Source: CAVSNH01 sp963729275
Lineage (GTDB): Bacteria; Actinomycetota; Acidimicrobiia; Acidimicrobiales; RAAP-2
Direction: 5' to 3'
Assembly (NCBI GenBank): GCA_963729275.1
Contig: CAVSNH010000014.1
Coordinates: 124,001-188,000, forward strand
DNA length: 64,000 nt
The position numbers and the translations under genes were made by a program. Below, piece after piece: positions 52,358 through 60,102 of this stretch. Below the pieces are notes generated by a model, which was not told where the DNA came from, did no database searches, and saw only the letters and a program-made list of their open reading frames with translations. The first letter of the stretch is position 1, and each line of letters starts with the position of its first letter.

Positions 52358-52599
52358 CTCCGCACCGCCGCGCCGGTTCCAGGGTGATCGGACGGCGACG
52401 GCATCGACATGAGGGCACGGACGACGGCCGGAGCCCGGTCCACGTACTCGTTGACGGCTCGCCGAACCTGGGCCGAGACGGTCGTGCGCTGCTCGTAGGC
52501 GAGCCGGCGGAGTTCCTCGTAGACCTCCTCGCTCACGGGTGCCGCGACCTGGAAACGCCGCTCACCTGCCTTGGTCGTGTACATCTCCGTTTTGGCCAT
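52354..52599 (-). CDS. Small ribbon-helix-helix-like protein paired with the ATP-grasp ligase
   Basis: An 81-residue protein. YTTKAGERRFQVAAP could form the strand, and SEEVYEELRRLAYEQRTTVSAQVRRAVNEYVDR fits the two helices of a CopG/RHH DNA-binding fold. The tail (ALMSMPSPSDHPGTGAAVRR) is disordered. AAGGAG lies five bases before the ATG. It overlaps the ligase start as ATGA. It is probably an autoregulator; alternatively it could be the ligase's protein substrate. Confidence 0.65.
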   Translation of the reverse strand: MAKTEMYTTKAGERRFQVAAPVSEEVYEELRRLAYEQRTTVSAQVRRAVNEYVDRAPAVVRALMSMPSPSDHPGTGAAVRR

Positions 52600-52670
52600 G
52601 CCATCTCCTTGCTCTAAGGGGATCCCGGCGGGTCGTCCCCCCTGCTTCTGCTTCGGACAGGTCGGAGGTC

Positions 52671-52800
52671 CTCGCCGCGCGTGACCACCGAGCCCCCTGA
52701 CGGGCAGCCCGACGCCCCACTCGACGCCCCTTTCCTCCGCGTGCTCGCCGCGCGCGGCCACCGAGCCCCTGACGGGCAGCCCGGCGCCCCACTCGACGCC
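52671..52800. repeat. Imperfect direct repeat of about 57 bp, period 73 bp
   Basis: The blocks beginning CTCGCCGCGCG at 52671 and 52744 share CCACCGAGCCCC, TGACGGGCAGCCC and CGCCCCACTCGACGCC in order, with a few substitutions and one 1-bp indel. It lies in the 5' region of the RHH gene. No function is evident. Confidence 0.85.
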
Positions 52801-52843
52801 TCCTCCTCCTTCCAGTGCTCGGCGGCTTTTGCCTCCTAACACT

Positions 52844-52877
52844 TCGAAGTTCTAACTTCGATCTAACACACTTCGAA
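52844..52877. promoter_or_regulatory. Cluster of TTCGAA-type inverted repeats, possible operator
   Basis: TCGAAGTT-CT-AACTTCGA (52844-52861) is a perfect inverted repeat with a 2-nt spacer. A third related site, CACTTCGAACTGTG, follows at about 52870. TTCGA elements thus recur at 52843, 52857 and 52872 (spacing 14 and 15 bp). Binding by the RHH-like protein is a guess from position, about 250 bp upstream of its gene. Confidence 0.5.
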
Positions 52878-53256
52878 CTGTGATGCAATTGGAGCCCTGA
52901 CATCTTCGTGGCCAAGATCACGAATTGTGAGGAGGAAATCCCTGGTCAGGAGATCGTCGAGGCGCGGCGGGACATGGCCGCAGAAATACCGCCGCCCTCA
53001 CTACCCGCCGCCTTGCGACCGCGGGTAGCGATCTCAGGCTGTGGATATCCCGAGGCCGGGCATGGCGGAAACCCGCCGGTCTCCGGAGGCGACTCAGAGT
53101 CGCCCCGTGCACCGGTGCACGGCAGGCTTCGACCGGCGACAGGAGGGTCGAAGGTTCGAGAAGAGACGGGCGGTCGGCAACTGCCGGCCGAAGGACAAGG
53201 ACGAGACGAGATCGAGGGGCCCGGATAGCGTCCGGGCGAAGGTCAGAGAGCCTGCG

Positions 53257-53495
53257 TCAACCGATCGGGTTCCCCTCGGGATCAGTGAGAACGGCGATGA
53301 GCTTGGCGTCCCCCACGTCTCGGCGTCTTGCCGTACGGGATAGCCGACGGCCGAGAGCGCGCTGATCACGGACTGGATGTCGCCACCCCTCCGAGCAGGC
53401 GACCGACCGGTCGTGCCTGGGTGTGGCCGCGGAGGTTCAACCCGAGCTCCCGTTCACCGACGTGGAAGCACACGTCGTAGGCCTCGTCCCGTACG
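53257..53495 (-). pseudogene. Broken VOC-family (glyoxalase/bleomycin-resistance-like) gene
   Basis: Three consecutive pieces in different frames follow VOC proteins: YDVCFHVGERELGLNLRGHTQ, then DIQSVISALSAVGYPVRQD, then VGDAKLIAVLTDPEGNPIG and a stop at 53257. At least two frameshifts separate them, and the N-terminal half is missing or unrecognisable. The gene is therefore a remnant unless the assembly is faulty here. Confidence 0.7.
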
Positions 53496-53505
53496 GGACG
53501 AGGCC
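53480..53505. repeat. 26-bp perfect palindrome in the VOC remnant
   Basis: GGCCTCGTCCCGT is followed directly by its exact reverse complement. It lies at the upstream edge of the broken VOC gene. It may be a regulatory site of the former gene or the result of a small inverted duplication. Confidence 0.9.
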
Positions 53506-53635
53506 GAGCCCATCACCGTGCCCCGGGTCGAGATCGGGACGGCACCGACGGAGAGGGGGCCGGGCAGCGGCATTCTCGGCCCCTTCCCAAACCCAACCGA
53601 CGCCGTGCCCAAGCGAAACGGCACGGCCAAACCCG

Positions 53636-54364
53636 TCAGGAGGCCGGCGTCCTCGCCCCGGTCGGGTCGATGGGGCTGAACAGGGAGAGGCCCCCGTCAC
53701 AGAGGATGCTCTGCCCCGTCACCCAGGACATCCCATGGACAGCCAGCACGGTCTCGGCGATGTCGTCGGGTCCACCGATCCGGCCGAGGGCCGTCCGCCC
53801 TCCCACGCCGGCCAGCCAGGGTCCTGAGCGGGGGATCGGACCGAGCATGGGCGTGTCGGTCACACCAGGGCCCACGCCGTTCACCCGGACCCGCGGGCCC
53901 CACTCGACGGCAGCCACCCGCACCACCATGTCGAGGGCGGCCTTCGACGCGCAATAGATGCCCATCGATCGGTCGGCCAGACGCGCACTCACGCTGCTGA
54001 TGGCGACGATCGATCCACCCTCGCCGTCCGACATCGGACGGGCGAACCCACGCATGACGAGCCATGCCCCGCGGGCGTTGGTGGCCATGACCCGATCCCA
54101 CTCGTCGGCACGGGCATCGGCCAGCATGCCGCGGTGACCGATCCCGGCGGTCACCGTGACGGTGGCAGGGACGCCGAGAGTCCCGAGGGTGGCGGTAGCT
54201 GCCCGCTCGATCTCCTCGGGGTCTCGGACGTCACAGTGGATGTCGTAGGGCTGGGCGACATCCCACACGACGACGTCGTTTCCTCCCTCTCGAAGGAGGG
54301 CGGCGACAGATGCCCCGATGCCCGAAGCCCCACCGATCACCACGGCTGGTCCGTGTGCAGACAT
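53636..54364 (-). CDS. Short-chain dehydrogenase/reductase
   Basis: SDR of 242 residues. The cofactor site is VIGGASGIGASVA with WDVAQ, and the early CDVRDPEE resembles the usual DV motif. The active-site Ser is in AISSVSA and YxxxK is YCASKAA. The C-terminal GQSILCDGGLSLF is typical of 3-hydroxysteroid or 3-oxoacyl reductase-like SDRs. The start at 54364 has GGAGGA six bases upstream. It is divergent from the flavin monooxygenase, and the two may work on one substrate. Confidence 0.88.
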   Translation of the reverse strand: MSAHGPAVVIGGASGIGASVAALLREGGNDVVVWDVAQPYDIHCDVRDPEEIERAATATLGTLGVPATVTVTAGIGHRGMLADARADEWDRVMATNARGAWLVMRGFARPMSDGEGGSIVAISSVSARLADRSMGIYCASKAALDMVVRVAAVEWGPRVRVNGVGPGVTDTPMLGPIPRSGPWLAGVGGRTALGRIGGPDDIAETVLAVHGMSWVTGQSILCDGGLSLFSPIDPTGARTPAS

Positions 54365-54534
54365 GTGGATCCTCCATTCGACGAGGCCTCCGACGCCACG
54401 GGCGGCCAACGGTAGGCACATTGTGGATCGGACCAGATCCGGGGCCGGCGACACCGAGGCCGACCCGGCCATTCCCGGTCACCGAACCCGACCGTGGAGC
54501 CGGACGCTGCCGCTCGTTGTGATGGAATGACCCG

Positions 54535-55992
54535 GTGCAGACGGGGGAGCGGGCGATTCGGATCGCGGTCGTGGGTGCCGGAATGGCCGGGATCCTGAGC
54601 ACCATAGAGCTGCGGCGAGCCGGCTTCGATGACATCACCGTCTACGAGAAGGGTGACCGCGTGGGCGGCACCTGGCGGGAGAACACCTATCCGGGTCTGT
54701 CCTGCGACGTCCCCTCGCACCTGTACTCGTACTCGTTCGCCCTTACCCCCGAATGGAGCCACCGCTTCTCCCCCGGTCCCGAGATCCGGGCCTATTTCGA
54801 GCGGGTGGCCAATCAGTACGGGGTGCTCCCCTACATCCGCTTCGGCGATGCCGTGGCCCGGTGCGAGTTCAGGGATGGCCGGTGGCACCTCACCACCGAG
54901 TCCGGCCATCAGGACGAAGCCGACGTGGTCATCGCCGCCACCGGCGTGCTCCATCATCCGAGGTACCCCGACATCGAGGGGCTGGACCGCTTCGACGGTG
55001 CCATGTTCCACAGCGCTCGTTGGGACCACTCCGTCGACCTCGATGGCGCCCGCTTGGGCATCATCGGCACCGGGTCGACCGGCGTCCAGATCGTCTGCGC
55101 CGTCGTGGACCGGGTGTCCCATCTCTCGTTGTTCCAGCGGACGGCGCAGTGGATCATGCCGAGCGAGAACCCTGCCGTCGACGATGAGCAGCGGAGCTCC
55201 TTCGTGGCGGAGCCGGATGACCTCCGGCAGTATCGCCAGCAACTCTCCGATCTGTTCGACATGTTCGCCAACGCCGTCGTCGATGTCAGTTCGAACGAGC
55301 TCGAATGGATCGAGCAAGCCTGCCTCGAGAACCTCGAGAACAGTGTCACTGACCCCGAGCTCCGCGAGAAGCTGCGGCCGACCTACCGGGCCGCCTGCAA
55401 GCGCCTGGTGATCTCGCCCGACTTCTACGACGCCATTCAGCGACCGCACGCCGAGGTGGTCACCGAGCCCATCGAGCGGGTCGAGGCTGCCGGCGTGCGC
55501 ACCATCGACGGCCGGCTCCACGAGCTTGATGTCCTCGTCCTCGCCACCGGGTTCCACGCCGATGCCTTCATGCGACCCATGGAGGTGGTGGGCCGGGGCG
55601 GCGTCACCCTCGAGACGGCGTGGACGCCACGTCCGGTCGCCTACCTGTCCATCTCGATCCCGCAGTTCCCCAACTTCTTCATGATCAACGGACCCAACGG
55701 GCCGGTCGGCAACTTTTCGCTCATCGAGGTGGCTGAGTTGCAGGTCCGCTACATCCTCCAGCTCATCGAGGGGATCCGCTCCGGCCAGTGCCGCGAGGTC
55801 AGTGCCGCACCCACGGCCCTCGACCGGTTCGAGGAGGAGCGGGCGGTCGCCGCCCGCAACACGGTGTGGGTGACTGGGTGCAAGAGCTGGTATCTCGACG
55901 ACCGAGGCCTGCCGGCCGTGTGGCCATGGTCGTTCCTTCGGTTCCGCGACGAGATGAAGGCGCCCGACCCCGCCGCCTACGAATTCGTCTGA
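54535..55992 (+). CDS. Flavin-dependent monooxygenase, Baeyer-Villiger-like
   Basis: Class B flavoprotein monooxygenase of 485 residues. The FAD site is VVGAGMAGILSTIELRRAGF with YEKGDRVGGTWREN, and the NADPH site is LGIIGTGSTGVQI. The Baeyer-Villiger fingerprint FxGxxxHxxxW is present as FDGAMFHSARW, with Asp in place of the usual Pro after it. VLATGFHADAF and NGPNGPVGNFSLIE are also typical. It probably oxidises a cyclic or steroid-like ketone. It starts at GTG and is divergent from an SDR gene. Confidence 0.88.
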   Translation: MQTGERAIRIAVVGAGMAGILSTIELRRAGFDDITVYEKGDRVGGTWRENTYPGLSCDVPSHLYSYSFALTPEWSHRFSPGPEIRAYFERVANQYGVLPYIRFGDAVARCEFRDGRWHLTTESGHQDEADVVIAATGVLHHPRYPDIEGLDRFDGAMFHSARWDHSVDLDGARLGIIGTGSTGVQIVCAVVDRVSHLSLFQRTAQWIMPSENPAVDDEQRSSFVAEPDDLRQYRQQLSDLFDMFANAVVDVSSNELEWIEQACLENLENSVTDPELREKLRPTYRAACKRLVISPDFYDAIQRPHAEVVTEPIERVEAAGVRTIDGRLHELDVLVLATGFHADAFMRPMEVVGRGGVTLETAWTPRPVAYLSISIPQFPNFFMINGPNGPVGNFSLIEVAELQVRYILQLIEGIRSGQCREVSAAPTALDRFEEERAVAARNTVWVTGCKSWYLDDRGLPAVWPWSFLRFRDEMKAPDPAAYEFV

Positions 55993-56080
55993 TCCGACGT
56001 CGCATCCCTGACGCCGACCCCCGCCCCGACGCCGACCGGTGCCGTGTCCGCGCCGACGCAGCTATTGGTAGAGATGCTCC

Positions 56081-58552
56081 TCAGCCCGCCGGCTTGCCCC
56101 CGACGCACCATGGGTTGTCGGGCACCCCGGCGCACGGGTTGGGCATGGTCGGAAGACCGGCCGGCACCGAGGTCAGGGTGGCCGGTGTAGTCGGCTTCGG
56201 GTAGTTCGCTCCGGTGCACGAGACCCCGACCGTCGACGCGAACCCGGTGTCGCACAACACCTGGGTGAAGAGTTCGCCACCGGTGTTGGCCCCGGCCGTC
56301 GTGGCTCCGCAGCTCGACGGGGGCTGGGCCGACTCGAGGTTGGTCGGTGTGAACCCGTCGGGCGCGTCGTTCCCGCCGAAGCAGTTCTGCCGCTCCCCGC
56401 CGAAGAGGGTGATCTGCCCGAAGTCACCGTTGGTGGCGTTGCCATAGGCGCCGTTGCCGACGTAGGTGTTGTTGAGCAGTGCGTCACCCTGGGGGTCGTA
56501 GACGCAGTACCCGGGCAGGATGCCGGTGGTCTGCCCGCCCGAGCTGGCGCACAGGCCGGGGGGACCCGGATCGCTGTCCGGGAAGGGCACGAACAGCGTG
56601 CCCCAGGCGTCGTTGTCGGCGTATGTGTTGTCCATGACCGTGTCGTTGGTGGCCCCCGAGACGGTCTGCCCGGTTCCCACCGGCTCGCCCGACAGCCCGG
56701 CCCCGGGAGCTTTGTTGTTGTTGTTGTCGTGCACGTCGTTGTCCATGAAGACCCAGCACGAATAGGTGTGCGTAAGAGCGCTGACCCCGCCGTCCCGACA
56801 GGCGCCGTTCTGCGGCGGGGGCGGGTCACCGGCACTCTGGGTGTTGGTGTCGAGGCCATCGGTGTTGTCGTCGAACTGGGACTGGCTGATGACGAGGGTG
56901 CCGCCGGAGTTGGTGCCCGAGTAGCCGAGGGCGTTGTTCTCCATCCAGGCGTTGTGCATCCAGGCGTCGCACACCTGCTGGCAGGCGCCGATGTAGGTGC
57001 CCGAGTCGGACATGTTGTTGGCATAGAGCTGGTTCCAGATCCCCGGGCCCTGCGACTCGCCCGAGAAGATTCCGTAGTTGCCCGAGAGGGAGTAGCCGGC
57101 GACCGTCCCGTTGAAGGTGTCGGTGGCCGTGAGATAGCTGCCCGAGTAGCCGACCAGGCCGATGTGTCCGGTGTTGTCGCCGCCGTCCCACCAGATGCCG
57201 TTCCCCCCGTCTCCGATGGTGTCACCCATCGAGTTCTGGACCACGGGGAAGTTGCACACCGTGAGGTTGTCGACGGAGACCCCGTTGGCCCAGATGTCGA
57301 TGCCGTTGCGACCGATTGGCCCGTCGGGACCCATGACCCCCGGGTCCTGGTCGGCAGGGTTGCTGCTGCAGGCGGGCGACCCGGGGAGAGTCCCATCGAC
57401 GATCACCGAGCTGCGGTCCATCCCCCGAAGGTGGATGTAGGGCGTATGGATGGCCACGCCCCCGTACCAGCCGAGCGAGACGTCGTTGGCCGACGGTGGA
57501 TTGTCGTGGTCGGCCTGCTCGTGGTAGTCGCCGGGGGCGATGAGGATCCAGTCACCCGGCTGGGCGGCGTTGACCGCCGACTGGATGGTGGCGTACTGGC
57601 CCGGAATGCCATCGTAGGTGCCGACGAGCAGCACCTTGCCCCCGATGGTCGGACCGACCGGGGCTATCCCGACCACCGGTTTCACCAACGGAACGCCCCC
57701 GAGCGAGCCCGCGAACGGCGCATCGCCGAAGTTGAAGATGCCGCCGTCGGCCGCCACCAACCAGTAGCCGGCCCCGTCGACAGTGGCGGCCATGCCCACC
57801 ACCGGCTTGTTCAAGTGGGTGCCGCCCATGGACCCGTAGTAGTTGGCGCTGCCGTAGGCGAAGATGCCGCCGTCCGCCCCCACCAGCCAGTAACCGTCAC
57901 CGGTCGGGCCACCAGCCATCCCCACCACCGGGGCGTTCAACCGTTTTCCACCCATGGACCCGTGGAAGGTGGCGTCCCCGAAGGTGAAGATGCCGCCGTC
58001 CGCCGCCACCAGCCAGTAGCCGTTGCCCGTCGGCGTGGACGCCATGCCCACCACCGGCGCGTTGAGATGGGTTCCCCCCATCGATCCTTGGAACCCGGCG
58101 TCGCCGAAGGCGAAGACGCCGCCGTCGGCCGCCACCAGCCAATAGCCCTGGCCATCCGGGGTGGCGGCCATGCCCACCACCGGCGCGTTCAGGTGCATGC
58201 CCCCGAGCGACCCGAAGAAGCCGGCGTCACCGAAGGCGAACACGCCGCCGTCGGCCGCCACCAACCAGTAACCCGTGCTCGAGGGAGTGGCCGCCATGCC
58301 GACGATGGGTGCGTTGAGGTGTGTGCCGCCGAGGGACTTCTCGAAGGGTGCGGCACCCTCGGCGAACACCCCACCATCGGCCGCCGCCATCCAGTACCCG
58401 CTCGGCGTCGTGATGGCATGGGCGACGTGCGAGGCGCCTTCGGCACCGGCCGGAGGGGCGGGAGCCACCGCACCGACGAGGAGCGCGGACAACAAAAGGG
58501 CGGCCGAAGCCAGTGAGAACCGGGCGTGCAGCGCCCGCCTGGACCGCATCAT
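56081..58552 (-). CDS. Secreted protein with six 42-residue repeats and a beta-helix domain
   Basis: A protein of about 823 residues. The signal sequence (ARFSLASAALLLSALLVGAV) ends near PAGAEG. Residues about 52-303 are six repeats of the GYWLVAADGGVFAFGDA type ending in GSxGGxxLNxPVVGMA, probably a propeller-like surface module. The rest begins DGIPGQYATIQSAVNAAQPGDWILIAPGDYHEQ and carries many Asn-rich turns, typical of a right-handed parallel beta-helix. The exact start (58588 TTG, 58570 GTG, or 58552 ATG) is unclear; 58552 gives a normal signal peptide. A role in adhesion or polysaccharide binding is plausible. Confidence 0.8.
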   Translation of the reverse strand: MMRSRRALHARFSLASAALLLSALLVGAVAPAPPAGAEGASHVAHAITTPSGYWMAAADGGVFAEGAAPFEKSLGGTHLNAPIVGMAATPSSTGYWLVAADGGVFAFGDAGFFGSLGGMHLNAPVVGMAATPDGQGYWLVAADGGVFAFGDAGFQGSMGGTHLNAPVVGMASTPTGNGYWLVAADGGIFTFGDATFHGSMGGKRLNAPVVGMAGGPTGDGYWLVGADGGIFAYGSANYYGSMGGTHLNKPVVGMAATVDGAGYWLVAADGGIFNFGDAPFAGSLGGVPLVKPVVGIAPVGPTIGGKVLLVGTYDGIPGQYATIQSAVNAAQPGDWILIAPGDYHEQADHDNPPSANDVSLGWYGGVAIHTPYIHLRGMDRSSVIVDGTLPGSPACSSNPADQDPGVMGPDGPIGRNGIDIWANGVSVDNLTVCNFPVVQNSMGDTIGDGGNGIWWDGGDNTGHIGLVGYSGSYLTATDTFNGTVAGYSLSGNYGIFSGESQGPGIWNQLYANNMSDSGTYIGACQQVCDAWMHNAWMENNALGYSGTNSGGTLVISQSQFDDNTDGLDTNTQSAGDPPPPQNGACRDGGVSALTHTYSCWVFMDNDVHDNNNNKAPGAGLSGEPVGTGQTVSGATNDTVMDNTYADNDAWGTLFVPFPDSDPGPPGLCASSGGQTTGILPGYCVYDPQGDALLNNTYVGNGAYGNATNGDFGQITLFGGERQNCFGGNDAPDGFTPTNLESAQPPSSCGATTAGANTGGELFTQVLCDTGFASTVGVSCTGANYPKPTTPATLTSVPAGLPTMPNPCAGVPDNPWCVGGKPAG
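57644..58399 (-). repeat. Six tandem 126-bp coding repeats
   Basis: Each unit encodes 42 residues, GYWLVAADGG(V/I)F followed by FGDA and GS(L/M)GG, then LN(A)PVVGMA. The first and last units are the most diverged. The nucleotide identity between the central units is high, so recent duplication or gene conversion is likely. Confidence 0.9.
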
Positions 58553-58722
58553 CCGGTGCTGACGTTGCACGGCTCCCCGATCTGTCAACGGCCCACCCCC
58601 TGGCCGCCCTACGGAGTAGCACCCGGCGGCAGATGGGTCAACCGATTCCGACCTGGCCGACCGGCCCTTGGCTCACCCGGCGGAGCGGGACGCCTCCGGG
58701 ACCCATGCCAAGATGGCGCCGG

Positions 58723-59454
58723 ATGGCCGAGGTACCGAACAAAAAGGCGCTCGTGGCCACGCGCCGGACCCTGCACCGGGTGGCCGCGCACGTGCTCGGC
58801 CGGCGCCGCCATCAGGTGTCGGGACGGTTCGGACTGCGGGCCAGCCCCGGTGGGTTCGCCACGCCCGCCTTCGGCGAGGACCCCGAGTCGCTGCGGGTCG
58901 ACGAGGGAGTGGTGATACGGGACATCGGGACGCAGACGGCCGCGCTCGCCATCGCCGGCTCGACCATGCGGCGCCTTATCACCTTCACCGGAGCCGACCC
59001 TGACCTCGAATTCTCGGTGGGGGACGAAACCCCGGCGCTGGGCGACCTCGACGAGCCCTTGCTGGTCGACCCGGAGCCGGCTGGGCTCCTGGCCGCCTGG
59101 TTCACACTCGGCGCCTGCGCCCTCGATCGGATCCTGGCCGGCCTGCCCGAGGACGCCGACCCGGCCACCGTCCAGCTGTGGCCAGAGCACTTCGACCTCG
59201 GCACCAATGTGCAGTTGGGCACCGGAGCGGGGGTCAACCTCGGTGCCTCCCCGGGCGACGACGGCATCGAGGAGCCCTACTTGTACGTGGCGCCGTGGGG
59301 CCCCGATCGGCCGGGTGACCCGGCTTTTTGGAACGCACCCTTCGGCGCCGTCCTTCGCACGAGCGATCTGCCCGCTTCAACCGACGCGGTGGACGCCGCC
59401 GCCGCCTTCCTGCGTTCCGGCCTCGATCGGCTGGCCGCATCGACGGTCGGCTGA
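58723..59454 (+). CDS. Conserved protein of unknown function (DUF5996-like)
   Basis: A 243-residue soluble protein. The C-terminal half has LWPEHFDLG, ASPGDDGIEEPYLYVAPW and FWNAPFGAVL, which recall DUF5996 proteins. The N-terminal part is basic, then GRFGLRASPGGFATPAFG. The start could also be at 58705. It ends 63 bp before the dihydrofolate reductase gene on the same strand, so they may be co-transcribed. Confidence 0.65.
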   Translation: MAEVPNKKALVATRRTLHRVAAHVLGRRRHQVSGRFGLRASPGGFATPAFGEDPESLRVDEGVVIRDIGTQTAALAIAGSTMRRLITFTGADPDLEFSVGDETPALGDLDEPLLVDPEPAGLLAAWFTLGACALDRILAGLPEDADPATVQLWPEHFDLGTNVQLGTGAGVNLGASPGDDGIEEPYLYVAPWGPDRPGDPAFWNAPFGAVLRTSDLPASTDAVDAAAAFLRSGLDRLAASTVG

Positions 59455-59517
59455 GGCGATGCCCTCGAACTGGCATCGGCGGTTGTCGGCCGGCGGCGGC
59501 CACGAGGCCGGGGCCTC

Positions 59518-60018
59518 GTGATCCGGCTCATCGCCGCCATCGACGAGAAGCGCGGCCTCTCGACCGACACCGGGATCCCCTGGCGGCTCCCCGGGGACGT
59601 GGCCCATTTCCGCCAGCTCACCGTCAACGGGACCGTCCTCATGGGTCGTTCGACCTATGACGAGTTCGCCGCCCCCATGCTCGACCGAAAGAACGTGGTG
59701 CTCACCCGCTCGCCGGACGGCATCCGAGCCGGGTTCCAAGCGGTCGAGGACCTCGACTCCTTCCTCGCCACCCAGCGCGGCTCGGAGAAGCTCTGGGTCA
59801 TCGGCGGCGCAGCCGTCTACGCCGAGTCCATCGGCCACGCCGAGGAGCTCTACTTGACCCGAGTGGCCGGCGACTTCGACTGCACGAAGTTCTTCCCGCC
59901 GTTCGAGGCCGACTTCGACCTGGTCGATAGCGATGAGGACCACCGAGAGAACGGCGTCGCCTATCGCTTCGAGACGTGGCGCCGTCGGCCCGGCCGCGGT
60001 GGCCGGGGCCTCGCCTGA
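59518..60018 (+). CDS. folA: Dihydrofolate reductase
   Basis: Reduces dihydrofolate to tetrahydrofolate with NADPH. The 166-residue protein has IRLIAAIDEKRGL, GIPWRLPGDVAHFRQLT with the catalytic acidic residue, LMGRSTYDEF and the GGAAVYAESI cofactor loop. The acidic position reads Asp in LPGDVAHF. It starts at GTG. No thymidylate synthase is next to it. The broader RibD-C/DHFR-like group is the alternative, but the active-site motifs favour DHFR. Confidence 0.88.
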   Translation: MIRLIAAIDEKRGLSTDTGIPWRLPGDVAHFRQLTVNGTVLMGRSTYDEFAAPMLDRKNVVLTRSPDGIRAGFQAVEDLDSFLATQRGSEKLWVIGGAAVYAESIGHAEELYLTRVAGDFDCTKFFPPFEADFDLVDSDEDHRENGVAYRFETWRRRPGRGGRGLA

Positions 60019-60102
60019 CCGATCACACGCCGGCGTTGCTCGAGGCGTGATCCAAAAGGCCTGCTGGCCCCCGTTCAGGCACTGGTCGGCACGGGACGAC
60101 CA

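Larger units (their letters stand above)
52600..53256. other. Long 5' region of the RHH-ATP-grasp operon, no gene
   Basis: This 650-bp stretch has a GC-rich repeat part (52671-52800) and a short AT-richer part (52831-52920) with inverted repeats. The part after 52930 has open frames with Arg/Gly/Pro-rich translations that look non-coding. The operon promoter is probably in the AT-richer part. Confidence 0.5.

Noticed and set aside
52844..52861. LexA (SOS) box
   Set aside because: The inverted repeat differs from the actinobacterial TCGAAC-N4-GTTCGA pattern in both arm sequence and length, and no SOS gene is adjacent.
53041..53679. Plus-strand frames of about 100 codons around the VOC remnant
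   Set aside because: They lie opposite the recognisable VOC pieces and have no domain of their own.
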